Shown here piece by piece: positions 52,625 through 52,820 of a stretch of 52,820 nt of DNA. The stretch comes from Cardiobacteriaceae bacterium (GTDB lineage Bacteria; Pseudomonadota; Gammaproteobacteria; Cardiobacteriales; Cardiobacteriaceae): NCBI GenBank assembly GCA_017484165.1, contig JAFUTP010000021.1, positions 1-52,820 of the forward strand, written 5' to 3'. The notes beneath the pieces were generated by a model, which saw nothing but the letters and a program-made list of their open reading frames with translations, had not been told where the DNA came from and did not search any database. Each line of letters opens with the position of its first letter. Position 1 is the stretch's first letter. The translations under genes and the position numbers were made by a program.

Positions 52625-52820
52625 TTATTCCTTCACAACCCAATCTTTCAGCGTTCTTAATTCCTCATCAAAGCAGGCCCCGATTTTGTAGAGTTTTTTC
52701 TCACCCTGTTCGTATTGAATTGCATAACCTTTTTCATCGATTTGGGCGAGTGCTTCTTCTGCGCTGCCACGCAATTTGAATTCAAAAACATAGACTGCGT
52801 CATCGGTTTCTAGCACAAAA
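52625..52820 (-). CDS. PD-(D/E)XK nuclease-superfamily protein (C-terminal end, truncated by window)
   Basis: About 65 C-terminal residues are present; the open frame runs off the right edge, so the true start lies outside. The sequence VYVFEFKLRGSAEEALAQID near its N side, the later IDEKGYAIQY and ending KDWVVKE match, from memory, the tail of PD-(D/E)XK nuclease domains (DUF1703/PF08011), usually fused to an AAA-ATPase-like domain. The E-x-K signature (FEFKLRG) is the likely catalytic core. Such proteins are typical of accessory genes. Confidence 0.7.
   Translation of the reverse strand, partial: FVLETDDAVYVFEFKLRGSAEEALAQIDEKGYAIQYEQGEKKLYKIGACFDEELRTLKDWVVKE

Noticed and set aside
1-52820. 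CRISPR array
   Set aside because: No evenly spaced direct repeats of 24-40 bases with unique spacers were seen; the repeats present are dispersed MITEs.

Overview
The window looks like chromosomal DNA of a moderately low-G+C gammaproteobacterium. The evidence is the gene set: a late dcw cluster ending in lpxC, the pairs rpsB-tsf, cmoA-cmoB, yhbY/rlmE-ftsH and rpsO-pnp, plus darP, ttcA, mdoH, ahpC/ahpF and a PilY1 adhesin. Cardiobacteriales or a neighbouring lineage is my best guess from gene content alone. No plasmid, phage or complete insertion sequence is visible.

Layout. Positions 1-3.7 kb: short repeats, then der and a fadD-like acyl-CoA ligase on the minus strand. 3.9-12.3 kb: a plus-strand cell-wall and division operon (murG, murC, small membrane protein, ddl, ftsQ, ftsA, ftsZ, lpxC), followed by rpsB-tsf (12.4-14.3 kb). 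14.4-16.6 kb: an NADPH-dependent FMN reductase, then an accessory module of a DUF2828/von Willebrand A protein flanked by a bulged Y-RNA-like hairpin and a 116-nt tRNA-like RNA. 16.7-19.2 kb (minus): a secreted protein, serA, tRNA-Arg(CCG), yhbY. 19.4-24.0 kb (plus): rlmE, ftsH, cmoA, cmoB. 24.1-26.3 kb: four paralogous DUF7336-like proteins in two convergent pairs, one broken by two amber codons. 26.4-37.1 kb (minus): pilY1, a 56-aa protein, mdoH, a YkuD L,D-transpeptidase lipoprotein, and dacB with a long charged N-terminal extension. 37.3-43.6 kb: darP, then ahpF and ahpC (minus), then a ydiJ-like FAD/Fe-S dehydrogenase. 43.7-46.3 kb: rpsO, pnp, tRNA-Ser(GGA). 46.6-52.8 kb: a lipoprotein with an RTX-toxin-type core behind a switch-like leader, an MDR oxidoreductase, tRNA-Arg(ACG), ttcA, tRNA-Thr(TGT), tRNA-Leu(CAG), an RDD protein, a SpoIIM-like protein, and the 3' end of a PD-(D/E)XK gene.

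Ten copies of one ~120-bp non-coding inverted-repeat element are scattered between genes. Five full-length or near full-length copies have perfect 4-bp flanking duplications, so this is a transposed MITE. A second MITE-like family is present twice. Many of the intact genes serve peptidoglycan synthesis and remodelling (murG, murC, ddl, L,D-transpeptidase, dacB), septation (ftsQAZ), translation and tRNA modification (rpsB, tsf, rpsO, rlmE, cmoAB, ttcA, darP, der, yhbY) and peroxide defence (ahpC, ahpF).

The most unusual item is the module at about 15.0-16.62 kb. A TROVE-like/vWA protein is encoded between two structured RNAs, one of them a near-perfect tRNA mimic with its anticodon region replaced by hairpins. 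This resembles Ro60/Y-RNA (Rsr/YrlA) systems but is built on a different protein family.
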